A stretch of DNA of 64,000 bases, taken from contig WHUZ01000035.1 of the NCBI GenBank assembly GCA_015179045.1, positions 310,001-374,000 on the forward strand, written 5' to 3'. Source of the DNA: Kalaharituber pfeilii (taxonomy: Eukaryota > Ascomycota > Pezizomycetes > Pezizales > Pezizaceae). Below are positions 45,461 to 56,596 of the stretch, one piece after another (position 1 is the stretch's first letter; every line of letters begins with the position of its first letter). Below the pieces are notes generated by a model. It was given only the letters and a program-made list of their open reading frames with translations, was not told where the DNA came from and ran no database searches. Both the position numbers and the translations under genes were made by a program.

Positions 45461-46401
45461 CACTTGCCAAATCGCTTATAGAGCTACATGCCGAACTTGT
45501 CAGCCGATCTTCCTACCTCATCTTTGGAGCTGCTAGTTAGCTCACATACTTACTTGCTTGCCGAACCCCTCGCTGAACTGTATAGTGCATTCTCTCTTAC
45601 TTACCTTACTAAGCCGTCCACCATAGCATTCCCCAAGTAGCAAGTTTAGTAGAGTACAACGGGAGAACCTATTTTTTTAGTAATAATAGTGCCAATGGAA
45701 TAATAGTAGTGGTTGTCACTGAATAATTGAGAAAGGTTACCACACTTTACTATGCTTTACTATACTTAACTGAGGTGTTTTTAGTGCCTTGGCCCCTTCG
45801 TTCATTGGTCCATTGGATGGTGGCGCAACTTACCAGCATAAGCTCTTTTACCAGTCAAAACCGAGGCTGTTCTGGTAAGTAGAGCTCAGTTAGTAACCTA
45901 CTTTGCTGCATACACCCACAACATTTCGGACCATATGCAGCATCCGCGAATACACATCTCGATTCACATCAACCTTTAGCATGCATCTATAACCACAAAT
46001 AATGCAAACATACCCTATTCATATTTATGTCTTCTTTAAGTGTCAATTCACCCTAAAACATTGTATTGACATAAGAAGTGTATCTTTGGCCATTTCCTCC
46101 AATCTGAGTTGGAGTCTGCTTCTGAATCAAGAACCATGAGCATCATGACAGCTTTTACATGCATGGATGTGTAGGGCGTTTAGTCGTGGTAATTCAATTT
46201 AAATTTCGCAGGGTTAACAGGGGTATCTCACGGTTCCTGCCTAGTTTGGTTGGCGTATTTTCTCTGATAAATATCGATTATTCAGTGACAACGACTAATA
46301 GTGACTGTCAAGTTGCAGAGTTGAGAAGGGACGAGGGGGTAGGTTTAAGATGGCTTTATCCTCGGTTCAGGAGAATATTATAGTAGTCAAGCTATCTTTA
46401 C

Positions 46402-46492
46402 TTCAATTAGTAATACCCTGCCATGGCCACGTGCTACAAGCGGGGTTATGTGATTTAAAAAAAAAAAAAAAAAAAAAAATTCAATTAGTAAT
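46402..46492 (+). mobile_element. ultra-short poly(A) retroposon, family A copy 2
   Basis: A 42-nt body (46415-46456, starting ACCCTGCCATGGCC) is followed by A23 (46457-46479), flanked by a perfect 13-bp direct repeat TTCAATTAGTAAT at 46402-46414 and 46480-46492. The body matches copy 1 (2534-2574) at 31 of 40 positions without gaps, and most differences are transitions. The ACCCTG/CGGGGT closing stem is conserved in both. Confidence 0.85.
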
Positions 46493-46644
46493 GCGGGCAG
46501 GACTTACTCAAGTTGATAGAGATTTTGTACAGTTTTATTAAAAGTGCTAATCAGTAGCCACTTGTAGAGGCCATATCATAGCTACAAAGGATAGAAAAGA
46601 GGAGGCCGGAGTTATGTACGAAAGATTTTATGTCAGTACTACTT

Positions 46645-46740
46645 GCTGGTTCGGAAAGTATTGGAATGCTGCATAAATCATATGCACTATTCGCACTTTT
46701 GGAGTAGTGCAAAGTTGTTAAGCATACTTTCCGAACCAGC
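46645..46740. repeat. nested palindrome, MITE-like
   Basis: A 17-bp perfect inverted repeat GCTGGTTCGGAAAGTAT (46645-46661) / ATACTTTCCGAACCAGC (46724-46740) surrounds a second one, GCACTA (46684-46689) / TAGTGC (46705-46710). Total 96 bp. No clear target duplication. Confidence 0.65.
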
Positions 46741-46756
46741 GACTATATAGAAGAGA

Positions 46757-47498
46757 CACTTACGGTGGCTTATCTATAAAAGATTGGCAGAGAAAATGAT
46801 TTGGACTTGTTGAAGCAGTTTCAGCTTGCAGAGTCCCTTTCTTCTAGTCTCTCTGAGCTTGGTATACCTATTTGAGGGCTGGCAGATGCTGAAGGGGTTG
46901 CTCTTGGATGTCTTGAAGGCATGGCAGTTGTGTGAATAAAGGTTACAGGGAAAATGGTGCTTCTGGTGTCTGTGAAAGAAGATCAAGACGTAGGGCAGGG
47001 CAGTTTTTCATGATAGGTATTAATCCTATACAAAGTTTGAAGGCAATCCGACTTGAGTAAATTGGTTGCAGGCATTGCTCAAAGATGTGTAGTTTTCTCC
47101 ATAGATAAGGGTTTTTTTTTTTCAAAGTTCTCCGAGTTTTGTGTAAATAAAGCCACCGTTGTCATGACAATGATATGGCGCAGCATTACGGAGGGTGTTG
47201 CTAAAGCTCTCAAACTTTGTGTAGGATTAATACCTATCATGAAAAACTGCTCTACAAATTTCTGCCTTGATCAGCTTTCATAGACACCAGCAGCACTATT
47301 TTTCCTGTAACCTTTATTCACACAATTGTTATGCCTCCAGGACATTCAAGAGCAGCCCCTTCAGCATCTGCCAGCTCTCAAATAGGTATACCAAGCTCAG
47401 AGAGACTGGAAGAAAGGGACTCTCCAAGCTGAGCCTGCTTCAGCAAGTCCGAATCATTTTCTGTGCCAATTTCGTGTAGATAAGCCACTGAGCGTGTA
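46757..47498. repeat. large inverted repeat (about 290-bp arms)
   Basis: The left arm 46757-47045 and right arm 47200-47498 are reverse complements over their full length at roughly 80 percent by eye. Shared blocks include GAAAATGATT, CCCTTTCTTC, GAGCTTGGTATACCTATTTG, GGTTACAGG and TAATCCTA. The spacer of about 155 bp holds the DNA homologous to 42900-43020. The arms appear to be two opposed copies of one repeat. Confidence 0.75.
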
Positions 47499-47499
47499 G

Positions 47500-47730
47500 A
47501 AAGTACTTGAAAGTGAGTACTACATGCTGCAACCGCTACCCGTGCAGCTGCGAAATGCTGAAGGTGCGTGTGCATGATTAATGGCAGTAGTTGGTATGAT
47601 ATAACGGGGATATGAATAGGGAGTGCGTGCCAAACCTCTCGCTTGCAAAGTTTCCTGCTAAGATGACTAATATAGTATGGGGAAAATTCATGGGGATGTT
47701 GCAAAAGCTCTCTAATATAGGCCGAAATAG
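47500..47730. repeat. dispersed repeat, copy 2 continued
   Basis: Continues the homology (inverted) to 43030-43110 (GCAAAGTTTCCTGCTAAGA, GGGGATGTTGC) and to 43420-43480 (CAGCTGCGAAATGCTG). It ends just before the CAGT end of the next element. Confidence 0.6.
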
Positions 47731-47740
47731 TAAACTAGTA

Positions 47741-49250
47741 CAGTACAATGTCGATATAACAATACTCGATATAAGAATATGGCCGGCCCGCCCCCATACA
47801 AATTAGGAATATTTTCGTTACAAGGATATTCTTAATTTTTTCTTGCTTAGTCATGTACATATTCTTATATCGAACATGCGCTAATACCAAAGGGGAGCTT
47901 ATCAATAAGAGATAATGATATCCCCACTTCTCGGCATCGTTTCCATGTACCATATAAACATACACTTGATCTGAATGTAATTCATCATTACAATCAGCTG
48001 TAGATTTCTTTGAATGCAGAATCCTGATTCTGTTCATATACTCATCATGGCTCCTGCTGGAGCCCCTAAATGTCAAAATTGGAACCAAGCCGAGTGTCAG
48101 GATATACAAGAATCACCACAACCCGACGTGCGCCACGTCCGTCCCGACGCACGTTTTAACACCAAAACTGAGCATGCGCGACAACATATATCTCAACCAC
48201 CAGAATAGAATTTTGCACTGAAAAGACATTGTAGTTGATTAATGGCACAATGAGTTTTTCATTGATGTCTTGGCATGCATTTATATGGAATTCCCATACA
48301 AAGTGAACTGGAGGATAGAATGCACAACTTCTCTTCAACGCTCACCATAATGGCTATAGAATTGTAGCTAGAGAGTCTCCCCAATAGGCCTCTTGTCAAT
48401 TAGTGCTTCAATTGGCTTAATGTTGTTTAATACCTAATTTATACATCAAATTGCCATTTCAGGTAGGTTTTCCTATACAATTATTGCATACAGTTTCTAT
48501 GAGAAAATGAATTTTGTGAATAACTCCACCACTTCTTGAGAAGTTTTCTTGGTGTGCTTCTCACATCTTTGAATAAAATTGATATTCAAGTGTCCTACTG
48601 CTTTTATTAAATTTACTTCAGGTGTGATAAGTGGAATTCAATACTAGTGATATCACAGCGAAAAATATATGTAAGAATTTCATGAATCATAAATCCCTTC
48701 AAAGCAACATATCTGAAGAAGCTAAGGTGTGGAATATGAAGAATAGTACTTAATTTAACTGCTCCAAATGTTGCATACAAAATTCTATTCTGGTGGTTGA
48801 GATATATGTTGTCGCGCGCGGTCAGTTTTGGTGTAAAACGTGCGTCGGGACGTGGTGCACGTCGTGTTGTGGTGAATTACAGTATGCAGCACAAAATCCG
48901 AACTGTAGATGGTGGGCAATCAAACAGTGGTATGAGCAGAAGTATCCAGATAATACAAGAAGCTATCAAACCAGCGATGCAATGTCAAGAATCAAAGACT
49001 TTCGTTCTTGTACATATACCTAGGCTCCCAGTCGAAGAACAGATACTGATTGCCTGTATAATAACAGCAAAAGAGAACTAGCAATTGAGTAGAATTCAAT
49101 GTATGGCATATATGTGAGTTTATGGTGTCGATATAGCTAGTGTCATGTATATTGTAGGGCTGAATCGCCACTCTACTTGGTATAAGACTATATTCGATAT
49201 AAGAATATTTGCCTGCCGCCCGACAATATTCTTACATCGAGAATGTACTG
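47741..49250. mobile_element. TA-flanked CAGTACA-ended DNA element, 1.5 kb
   Basis: The left end CAGTACAATGTCGATATAAC and the right end (reverse complement CAGTACATTCTCGATGTAAG) form terminal inverted repeats that stay similar for about 50 bp, including the CGATATAAGAATAT and GCCGGCCCGCC/GGGCGGC blocks. TA flanks both sides (47739-47740, 49251-49252). Tc1/mariner-pogo-like by ends and target. No transposase motif is visible, and a second element is inserted inside (48114-48874). Confidence 0.7.
48114..48874. mobile_element. nested element with 103-bp terminal inverted repeats
   Basis: Ends CACCACAAC...GTTGTGGTG with inverted repeats of about 103 bp (48114-48216 and 48770-48874) that share long identical blocks (CGACAACATATATCTCAACC, CACCAGAATAGAATTTTG). 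The trinucleotide AAT flanks both sides (48111-48113, 48875-48877), a possible 3-bp target duplication. The superfamily is unclear; a 3-bp duplication would suit CACTA or PIF/Harbinger types. The interior shows only broken frames. It lies wholly inside the 47741-49250 element and so inserted later. Confidence 0.7.
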
Positions 49251-49252
49251 TA

Positions 49253-51317
49253 CAGCACACTTGGCAGGGACAGGAATGAGCGGTTCTGGATGGATTCTGC
49301 GGAATTACCCTTTTTTTTTTGGCGCTGGATTAGCATGGTACCGCCAAAAGTTTGATTTTTTACTCTCATTATAAGGAGTGCGAAGCGGAGGAAGCCGTTG
49401 ATAAGGAAGCGGAAGGCTTCCAGAAAGGGCAGGGTCAGGTGAATGGCGAGAGCTCACTGAGCAAAAGTTGGATAAATATCTTTTTTTATCTAAGCAAACG
49501 ACGGCACTCGCGCGGCACTCTACTTTTACGACAGCTCACGATGACTGCTTATCGCCGCTCTCTCGATCGTTACGTGCGCTACTACAACGCCATTGAACCA
49601 CACGTCTCTCTAGGTGGTCTAGCCCACAATGGGTCTATATCGGAAGAAAGTTGCCTCGATATGCTTGCCGTCATACTTATCGTAGAAACCTGTCTCGTGT
49701 GCAAGAAAGAACATCTGGCTACGTGATACTGAACTAGAGATAGCCAGATGAGATTAAACTGAATAATGAGTCATGGAGAACGCGCATTGTCCCACCTAAC
49801 ATCTCTGGTCATGAAGGAAGTGTGTAAATATCGCGCATGCTGAATCGTAGAGCTCGATTTGATATTTGGAGTGGTTCTGAAGGTGCTCATAAATTTCCCT
49901 CTTGGGAACTAAAGTTCGTGGGGGCGACAGGCAATGGGTCAATGACGTCACTTCTGGAGCCGCTAAGATCAAATTCGCATCAAAATGGATTGCTTCTTCA
50001 ACAACTCTCTTGTTCGGTTAACGTCAATGCGAGTGCTCTACCATGTCTCGGGATTTGTCATTTACACTGTTTCATAAAGGATAAATACAAAATCCTCGTT
50101 ATTTTGGTCTCGATAATGCTAGCATAGAGGTCAAGAAGTTTGAGACTTTGTCGCTATCCAACAAATCCACCCTGCGTATCGGACAACACTCTTTCCGCCA
50201 ATCGGTACTTGCAAATGTCAAAGGCGCAGGGGAACCAACTTTTCAAGATGATTTCTCCGGGAAGGACATGATCGCGGAGATGAGCAGAGGACCTTATGGG
50301 AAAGAGAGGTTCGAAATGGAGGTTGCAGCTAGATTAAGGGGAGTTATCTGAGGATAGCAAAAGGACAGCTCTGGGGTGGTTGATTGGGAATATGATGAAA
50401 GAAGCATGTCGGTAATGGGTTCATAGCGATGGATATGTAGTTTAGTGGAGTCGAAGAGACGAGGTAGGAAGAATATAGAGGAGGATATGATCTCGAGAGG
50501 TTTAGTAGAGAAGCGGGCAATCATCAATTTAAATGGGACGTTGAACGTCAGTTCAAGCTTTTTTTTTTTAGTTACTTGTCACCCTGCCCCATTCATAGCC
50601 AGGGTCTGATATGGCAGCTCTGATGGCCTGGTATCATGCTGCAAGAGTGACATTGCGGGCTCACATGTCACATGTTCACGAGCTCGATTCCACATGTTAT
50701 GTAGGTAGGTGGTTCAAAGCACTCATTACGACGACCAGGTCAAATCCGCGAGGCCTCGGGCGCCCTAGTGAATGCACCACTAGTAGAGTACAAGAATCCT
50801 CTTTTAAAACCGGTGTTTTTTCTGGGTACTGGAAGTAGATTGATATACAGGCGGGATATGGGGGCACATCACGATGGCAACCAGACTAACCAATACCTTC
50901 TATTAGAAGCAAATTTCAAATCAAAGGCCACAAGAGAAATCAAAAAAAGAGCAGTGAACTTTGATGTTTTCCTTTATTCCATACTGCAGTGACGCCGAAC
51001 AAACAGAAACCCAAGAATCCAGTCTCTCAAACCCTAGTAATTTTGAGTAGTCCATCAGACAAAGCCGCAGAAAAGTTGTCCAAACGCCCTAATGTGTTCC
51101 CCCCATAAAGTAACTCCAATCTCAGAAAAGTCATACAAATATACAAACCTTCCAGTTTACCCAAGTATCCCGACTTGAACGCCCTCTGAATGTTGAAAAA
51201 CCCGGTGGCTTCTGGTATTAAACCTGGTAGCCCGCAACAAAGAAAAAATTGATCCGCAAAAAAATATAGAGAAAAAAACAAAAGCATCCTATCAGTGATG
51301 AAAATGTCCATCTATCA
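49253..51317. other. intergenic with possible gene relic
   Basis: No intact gene. A plus-strand frame at 50130-50351 (KKFETLSLSNKSTLRIGQHSF ... FEMEVAARLRGVI) reads like protein but lacks a start and partner exons. A family-A-like poly(A) unit lies at 50559-50605. The last 300 bases are probably the 3' untranslated region of the minus-strand gene that ends at 51318. Confidence 0.45.
50559..50605 (-). mobile_element. possible family A-like tailed hairpin
   Basis: Read on the minus strand from 50605: ACCCTGGCTATGAATGGGGC then AGGGTGAC, a short linker and A11. ACCCTG and CAGGGT pair perfectly. The start, closing stem and GTGAC-plus-tail arrangement match family A, but the loop differs and no target duplication was found, so membership is uncertain. 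Confidence 0.4.
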
Positions 51318-53596
51318 CTATTGCTCGTTAAAGTCTACACCAATAGCAATCGTTTTCCCTCCCTGAACCACCAGCGTCTCAATCCCTAACCCAACTTTCC
51401 GTTCATTTGCCGTCTTCGGCCGCCTCACATCTGACGACCGCTGTTCTCTCCACGAGTTTCGTATTGTGTCTTCAGACGCTACCCTCCGTACACTTCTAGA
51501 CGTCTCTCGCTCTTCTCTACTCGCCACAAGCGCCCGGGGTGCACCTGGCTTGCCAACACCAATAAGCTTACCCTTCATCCCAAATCCATTAATCGCCACT
51601 TCCGCGGTCGTGACGGTTGTTGCGGGCCTGGACACAATGCTAGTAGAGCTAGTTTGTGAGTCTGCGGATCGGTCGCGCTGGTGAGAGCGTAAACTTGATT
51701 TGTGCAGTCGTGTCATGGGGATGCTCTCTTTAGCTAATCTGCGGTTGAGCTCACTAAAAGGTACAATCTTATTGCCACTAATTAATGTACTTTGCTGCGG
51801 TTGCGGAACTGAAAGTGGATTTGCTGCTGCTTTGATAATTGGCGATCGCGGGGGGGTAGGTGCCGGGAATGTGGAAAACTTATAAGGGAGTTTTGGAAGA
51901 GGTTTCTATGAGGGGGCATGGTTAAATTGATATACTTGGAAAGAAGTTTGTCGATATTAAGGCAACATACATCAAGGCTCGCCTTAAGAAGTGCTGCTCT
52001 TTTAGCGTTAGGAGCAACCGTATCCGTTGTACCAGTTCTTTGTTTCCCACTCGCAGGATTTCGCGGACTGGCTGGACGAGACGAATTTTGTGTTTTACCA
52101 CCTCTCTTAATTGCAGCAGGACTTCGGGTGCCGACAGTTGGAGAGGTCGTTGGCCTTCTAATCGGACTTGCTGGAGTAACCGGTGAAAAGTTACTACTTT
52201 TGGAAGCTGGGGTGGACTGGGATCGCATCCGTGAAGCAGATCGAGGCCTCTCTTCCTCGAAGTATCGGAAAAATGCCCTAAGCGACTTGGTCCGTCTGGG
52301 TTTCTTAGTTTCGCCCTTCAGCGGCTGATTAGATATGGCTCCGGAAGCTGTCGTTGTATAGGTTCTCATTGGAGAAGACCTTTTCGTTTCTGGACTAGGT
52401 ACTGGTGCCTTGAATTTTGCTGGCTTTTGAGCCGTATTTGTATTGGTTGTGGTTGGAGGGGAACTTTTCGTCTCCGGGCGCGACGCTGGTCTTTTTGATT
52501 TGGCTGGCTTTGGAGCTGTGGCTGTTATTTGGGCCACGGTAATACCTGCTGCTGGAGATGGGGCCAAAGTGGTTTCTTTCGTTGATGTGCTACCGTAACG
52601 AGACTTAATCCCATTCAAGCAGTCAGCCATTCTGGTGGCTTTTGACTTTTTCCGCTCCGGTGGAACTGTATTTGATGCTCTTTCCCCTGCTGATGCCATC
52701 GCCTGGCCTTGGACAAACTCATCCCGTGTTTCCGTTTGAGATTCCTTGTTTTTAATGCTTTCTAAACCCGGCTGTGCAATGGTTAATCGATTCTCGTTCA
52801 TGCCCTTGTGAATGAACATACTAACAGTTGTCACTCTTTTACCTTCCACATCCTCAGACAGCGGAACATTCAGAGCCCAATCTGCAATTTTCTCAGCCGG
52901 TAATTTCTCACTCTGAAAATTTGATGTGCTCGCGATCTTGTTTATAGCAGTAGTGCCGATTAGCCTTGGTGAGGGTATTTGCTCAACTGTTGCGTCTTGA
53001 GAAGGACGCAGAGATAATGTTGCCAGTGTTTGCTTTCCTCTGTCTTTTTCCTTTCCTTTTTCTTTGACCGCTCGTTCTTTATTGAATGCACTTACCGAGC
53101 CTGTATCCACAATTATCGTCATACCAGGCTCGATAAGATCCTCCCAAACGTGCCGATGTATTAGGTTCCCCTGGGTATCCGTGATTTTGAGAATTGAAGT
53201 AAGGATGGACGGTCCAAACAGGTTACTAAGGAGGTTGAGCAGTAGCTATAAGTCATGACCTGCTTATTAGCAAAATCCGTCCAGAAGACCCGGAAAGTTT
53301 TGAGTTGCGGTTGGGAACAAAGATGATTTTCGAATAATGTCTTTTTATCGATAACTAACTGTTTTACAAATTTTTGCAGAGAATATGAAGCCAAGACTAT
53401 GTTTACATACCTCCCATGTCTGAACCTTTTTGAAAGGAACCACATACGGGCTCATGTAAGGTGCTAGAAGGATCCTGATCCTAGGTATTGACAAACTTCC
53501 GTTTGATGATATCAACACGGATGTAGGAATAGGACGGTGCTTCACCCTTGGAGCTGTTTCTGGCCGCGAGGACATGGTTAACATGACAGGCGACAT
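51318..53596 (-). CDS. fungal ubiquitin-like-domain protein with long disordered tail
   Basis: Three exons on the minus strand: 53411-53596 (ATG 53596), 51971-53245 and 51318-51905; introns of 165 and 65 nt with GTATGT donors and TATAG/CATAG acceptors; all phases zero; 682 residues. Residues about 35-112 (IPRIRILLAPYMSPYVVPFK, TWE-LLLNLLSNLF, HVWEDLIEPGMTIIVDTG) match the fungal ubiquitin-like domain that typically ends W..[LV]I.PGM.I.M. The rest is disordered, basic and rich in Ser/Pro/Thr/Lys (KPAKSKRPASRPET, KPAKFKAPVPSPET repeated), with KRTKSLRAFFRYFEEE-like and C-terminal blocks (VASEDTIRNSWREQRSSDVR). The function is unknown; the domain suggests a scaffold role. Other ATGs lie at residues 5 and 8. 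Confidence 0.75.
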
Positions 53597-54579
53597 GTGA
53601 TATCTGAAGGTCTCAGATCTGCAATAAGCCTGGATTTTCTCTGGCTCTTAGTACGATATATGCAGAGAAAGGATTGGCGGTATTAAAATCAATGATGAAT
53701 GAAACGCTTGATGAACCCCTCCCCAAAACACCGGGAAAACTGTCCAAAATGATCGATGGCGGAAAGTGGTATAGAAGTACATATACATAGAATGCTCCCG
53801 AGCCGCCTGTGTGACCTAAATAGAGCGCGGAGTACCTCGAACGGGAGAGAACACGAAGCGAAGATCGGCAGCCAGTTGATGAATGTTGGTTAAAGAGAGT
53901 AGAAGCAAAGGTCGGAGAAATGAATGGAAGCCAGCTAATCTAACAGGGAAGAGAGAAGAGAGGGGGGTTGGTATTGGAGAGGGAAGTTGAAAATTGGGTA
54001 TCGGATTGAGGAAGGGGTAGAGGTGGGAGCCCGTTCGATTGGTAAAGGAAGAAGAATGGTATTAAAGCCAGCTCTTGTTAATGTGAAATGACGGCGGGGG
54101 ATTCGATCATCATAGATCCCTCCCTTCTCGAAACACCAAATCACATCATGTCGTTATGAAACCATATGCCCCTCTAGACATTCAGGACCCCTGCTATTTT
54201 TGTGCACAGCTCAGAAATTCTACCAGTTCGCGATTGCGGGCACGCTAAGCCCCGGGAGCATCGTCAGTAATGAGCGTTGATTGTGTGATGCACATACAGC
54301 ATGAAGGCCTTATCGGGCGGGAGTGATCTCAAATGCGCAGCTTGCGTAGGCTGCGGGGATGAATGGGGGGGGGGGGAAGGGGAGAGGGAGGGGTTCTGAT
54401 CGGGCTCACGAAAAACTTTGCCTAGGAGATATGATATATGTGGGATCGCCCGAAAGATGGTTTAACGTAGGCTGGCTGGCGTGGGCAAGGGGAGCAGGAC
54501 CCGGGACCAGTGCATGGTTTCATCATCATCGGGCAGGTTTCGGATTGCGCGAGGCTTCGGGAGGGCGGCACAGAAGCAC

Positions 54580-54610
54580 CGGGGGGGGGGGCGGGGAGGG
54601 GGGGGGGGGC
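54580..54610 (+). repeat. G-tract cluster, potential quadruplex
   Basis: The tract is G11-C-G4-A-G13 with almost no interruption, preceded 190 bp upstream by another (54364-54392). Such runs can fold into G-quadruplexes; no gene crosses them. Confidence 0.6.
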
Positions 54611-55893
54611 AGAAAGACAGCCTGCGGCAACTCGACCATACTGTGATTGGGATGAGTGTGCTCCAGGCTTGCGTATCGGGTGATCTCCCAGGTCCGAATC
54701 CGCGATGCCTGCACGAGGACCCAGGTATGAATACGTCTTGGTACATGTCTGGTTACAGCTGCTGGACGCCGAGCTGCGCGTCTTCTCGACGCCGGCGCGC
54801 TCTGCGAAGTAAGCTGATGGAGCATTCTACCAGCCAGCGTCTGCTCTCGCCGTGAGGATGCTCCTAGGGCAGCTCCAAGCGGGCGGGCGGGCGGTGCTGC
54901 CCGAGGCCCCCCGGAAGGAACGTTGAGGTGCCGGCACATGCGCGTTCCATTGCAATTGCAGCACCACACAAGACAAGCACATAGCCCGCCGCCTCGGGCG
55001 CAAGCGCAGACCGCCAAAGGCAGGCGTACGGGCGTAGGGTTCGAGAACAGCCAGCATACGCATACTTTAGGCGGGAGGGCTCATGCGCCGCATCCTGGAA
55101 GCGCCATAACATATCATATGAGCAGCAAGAAATTTGCACCGGTATGGAGATGATATGATATGCTGTGTGTTTGTGCCAGCTGGCGGGCCGGATACTCGGC
55201 CGCCACGTGCCCTCGCATGCACATGCACATGCCCATTCAATTACATGTACTCTACTCGTACTCTACACTGCCTTCTCTTGCTGGCGTGATCAGCCAGCCA
55301 TCATGGCCAAGGGCATGGCAGCAGTGCTCTGTAGAGTATCATAATGTTCTGTCGACAACGCATGGGTGCCATCAACCCCATCCTACATGACTATGAGAGG
55401 TTTGTCAATGACGGTTCGGACTGCCACGTTATCCTCCCACGAGCATATGCACAGCGATCATATGCACAGATCTTCCAGGATTTAAACATCGCAAGCAGCC
55501 ACCTACCAAACATCTGTTAGCCGGGGTCAAACACATCCCTCCCGATGAGATCCTACCTCTTGGCCGGCTGCTGAAACATCCATGTGGGGTAAGTACTGGT
55601 GCAATGGCTGGTATCCGTTACGCATGCCCAGATTTCCCGAGACTGCAGATTCAGTACGAGGGACGGAAGTAGTGTGCTGTGTCGCTGCTTACTGGCTGTT
55701 TTCAAATACTGTATTGTAGATTTTTCGCATTGTTAACGGATGTCGCCGTCCTTCACTCGCAGAGATCTATGAATATGAGCATTCATCATTACCCCAACTA
55801 AATCCCGATAACCTAATCCAATTGTTCATTCTTAGCAGAAGTCTAGTTTCGTAAAGCGGAGACTACTTCAAAAGCGGTTATGGGATATTCAAA

Positions 55894-55935
55894 GCCTCGT
55901 TCCCGGGTGGTCTCGTTACGAGACTAGTTCCCGGG
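55894..55935. repeat. CTCGTTCCCGGG repeat with central palindrome
   Basis: CTCGTTCCCGGGT, then GTCTCGT-t-ACGAGAC (7-bp inverted repeat), then AGTTCCCGGGTACC. Related to the cluster at 22620-22866. Confidence 0.5.
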
Positions 55936-56596
55936 TACCTTTGTGTCAACATTTTCGTCATTTCGATTTATATGTAACGTTCAAGGAGACGCAATTTGGT
56001 GATTGCTTCCCCATCTCATGTAATATGGAGCTCCCCCCATTCTTGGCGCCTGACCGGAGACTATCATACCTGGTCCGAGGCTAGTAGCAATTCATCTAGA
56101 TTTTACGTGTATGTAAGCGAGAACAGATTCTCAAAACGTTGTATTGAAATTGTCCCTGAAAACGGTAAAAGTACATTTGCAAAAAATTGTTGCATACAGG
56201 CTGCCTATGGAGTTTCGTTCGTAAGGAGCAGAAACGGTGGGCGAAACTCGGTGGGATCAAATATCATGCAGCCGTGCACTAGCACTCTACAGCGGTCCTA
56301 TACAGCTTCTACCAGGTCTCGTGCTATCCGGAAGGTGGGGTAGCTTGTGCGATTACGGAGTATTGAACAGCATACAGACCTTCTGATCGCTAATACCTAC
56401 AACCCCTTTTCATCTTCGATAAAGGGCTTGCAATTGGCTATCTTCAGTAGCATCGATCCCCTCCACTTGCTATTATTGCTACAGCTCCAGATTGCAAGGT
56501 AAACTACATCTAATGTGGGTTCAACCGCGGGTCAATACGATACAAGTTTCATCTTGAGCCAGTTGTGCACTACTCCCCAACTCCAAGTCCGGCTGC

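Larger units (their letters stand above)
53597..56596. other. intergenic, G-rich centre
   Basis: Three kb between divergent genes. It contains G-tracts at 54364-54392 and 54580-54610 and GC-rich DNA to about 55200, where long overlapping frames on both strands arise from composition. The CTCGTTCCC repeat block is at 55894-55935. No gene is supported. Confidence 0.5.

Noticed and set aside
45310..45540. Repeat protein gene from the PAESPAES frame
   Set aside because: Pure minisatellite translation with a phase break and no conserved flanking sequence.
49352..49726. 124-codon plus-strand frame
   Set aside because: No recognisable domain; starts inside a repeat margin and reads as low-information sequence.
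54526..55017. 163-codon minus-strand frame and overlapping frames on both strands
   Set aside because: Open only because of extreme GC composition; poly-Pro and poly-Arg translations of G/C runs.
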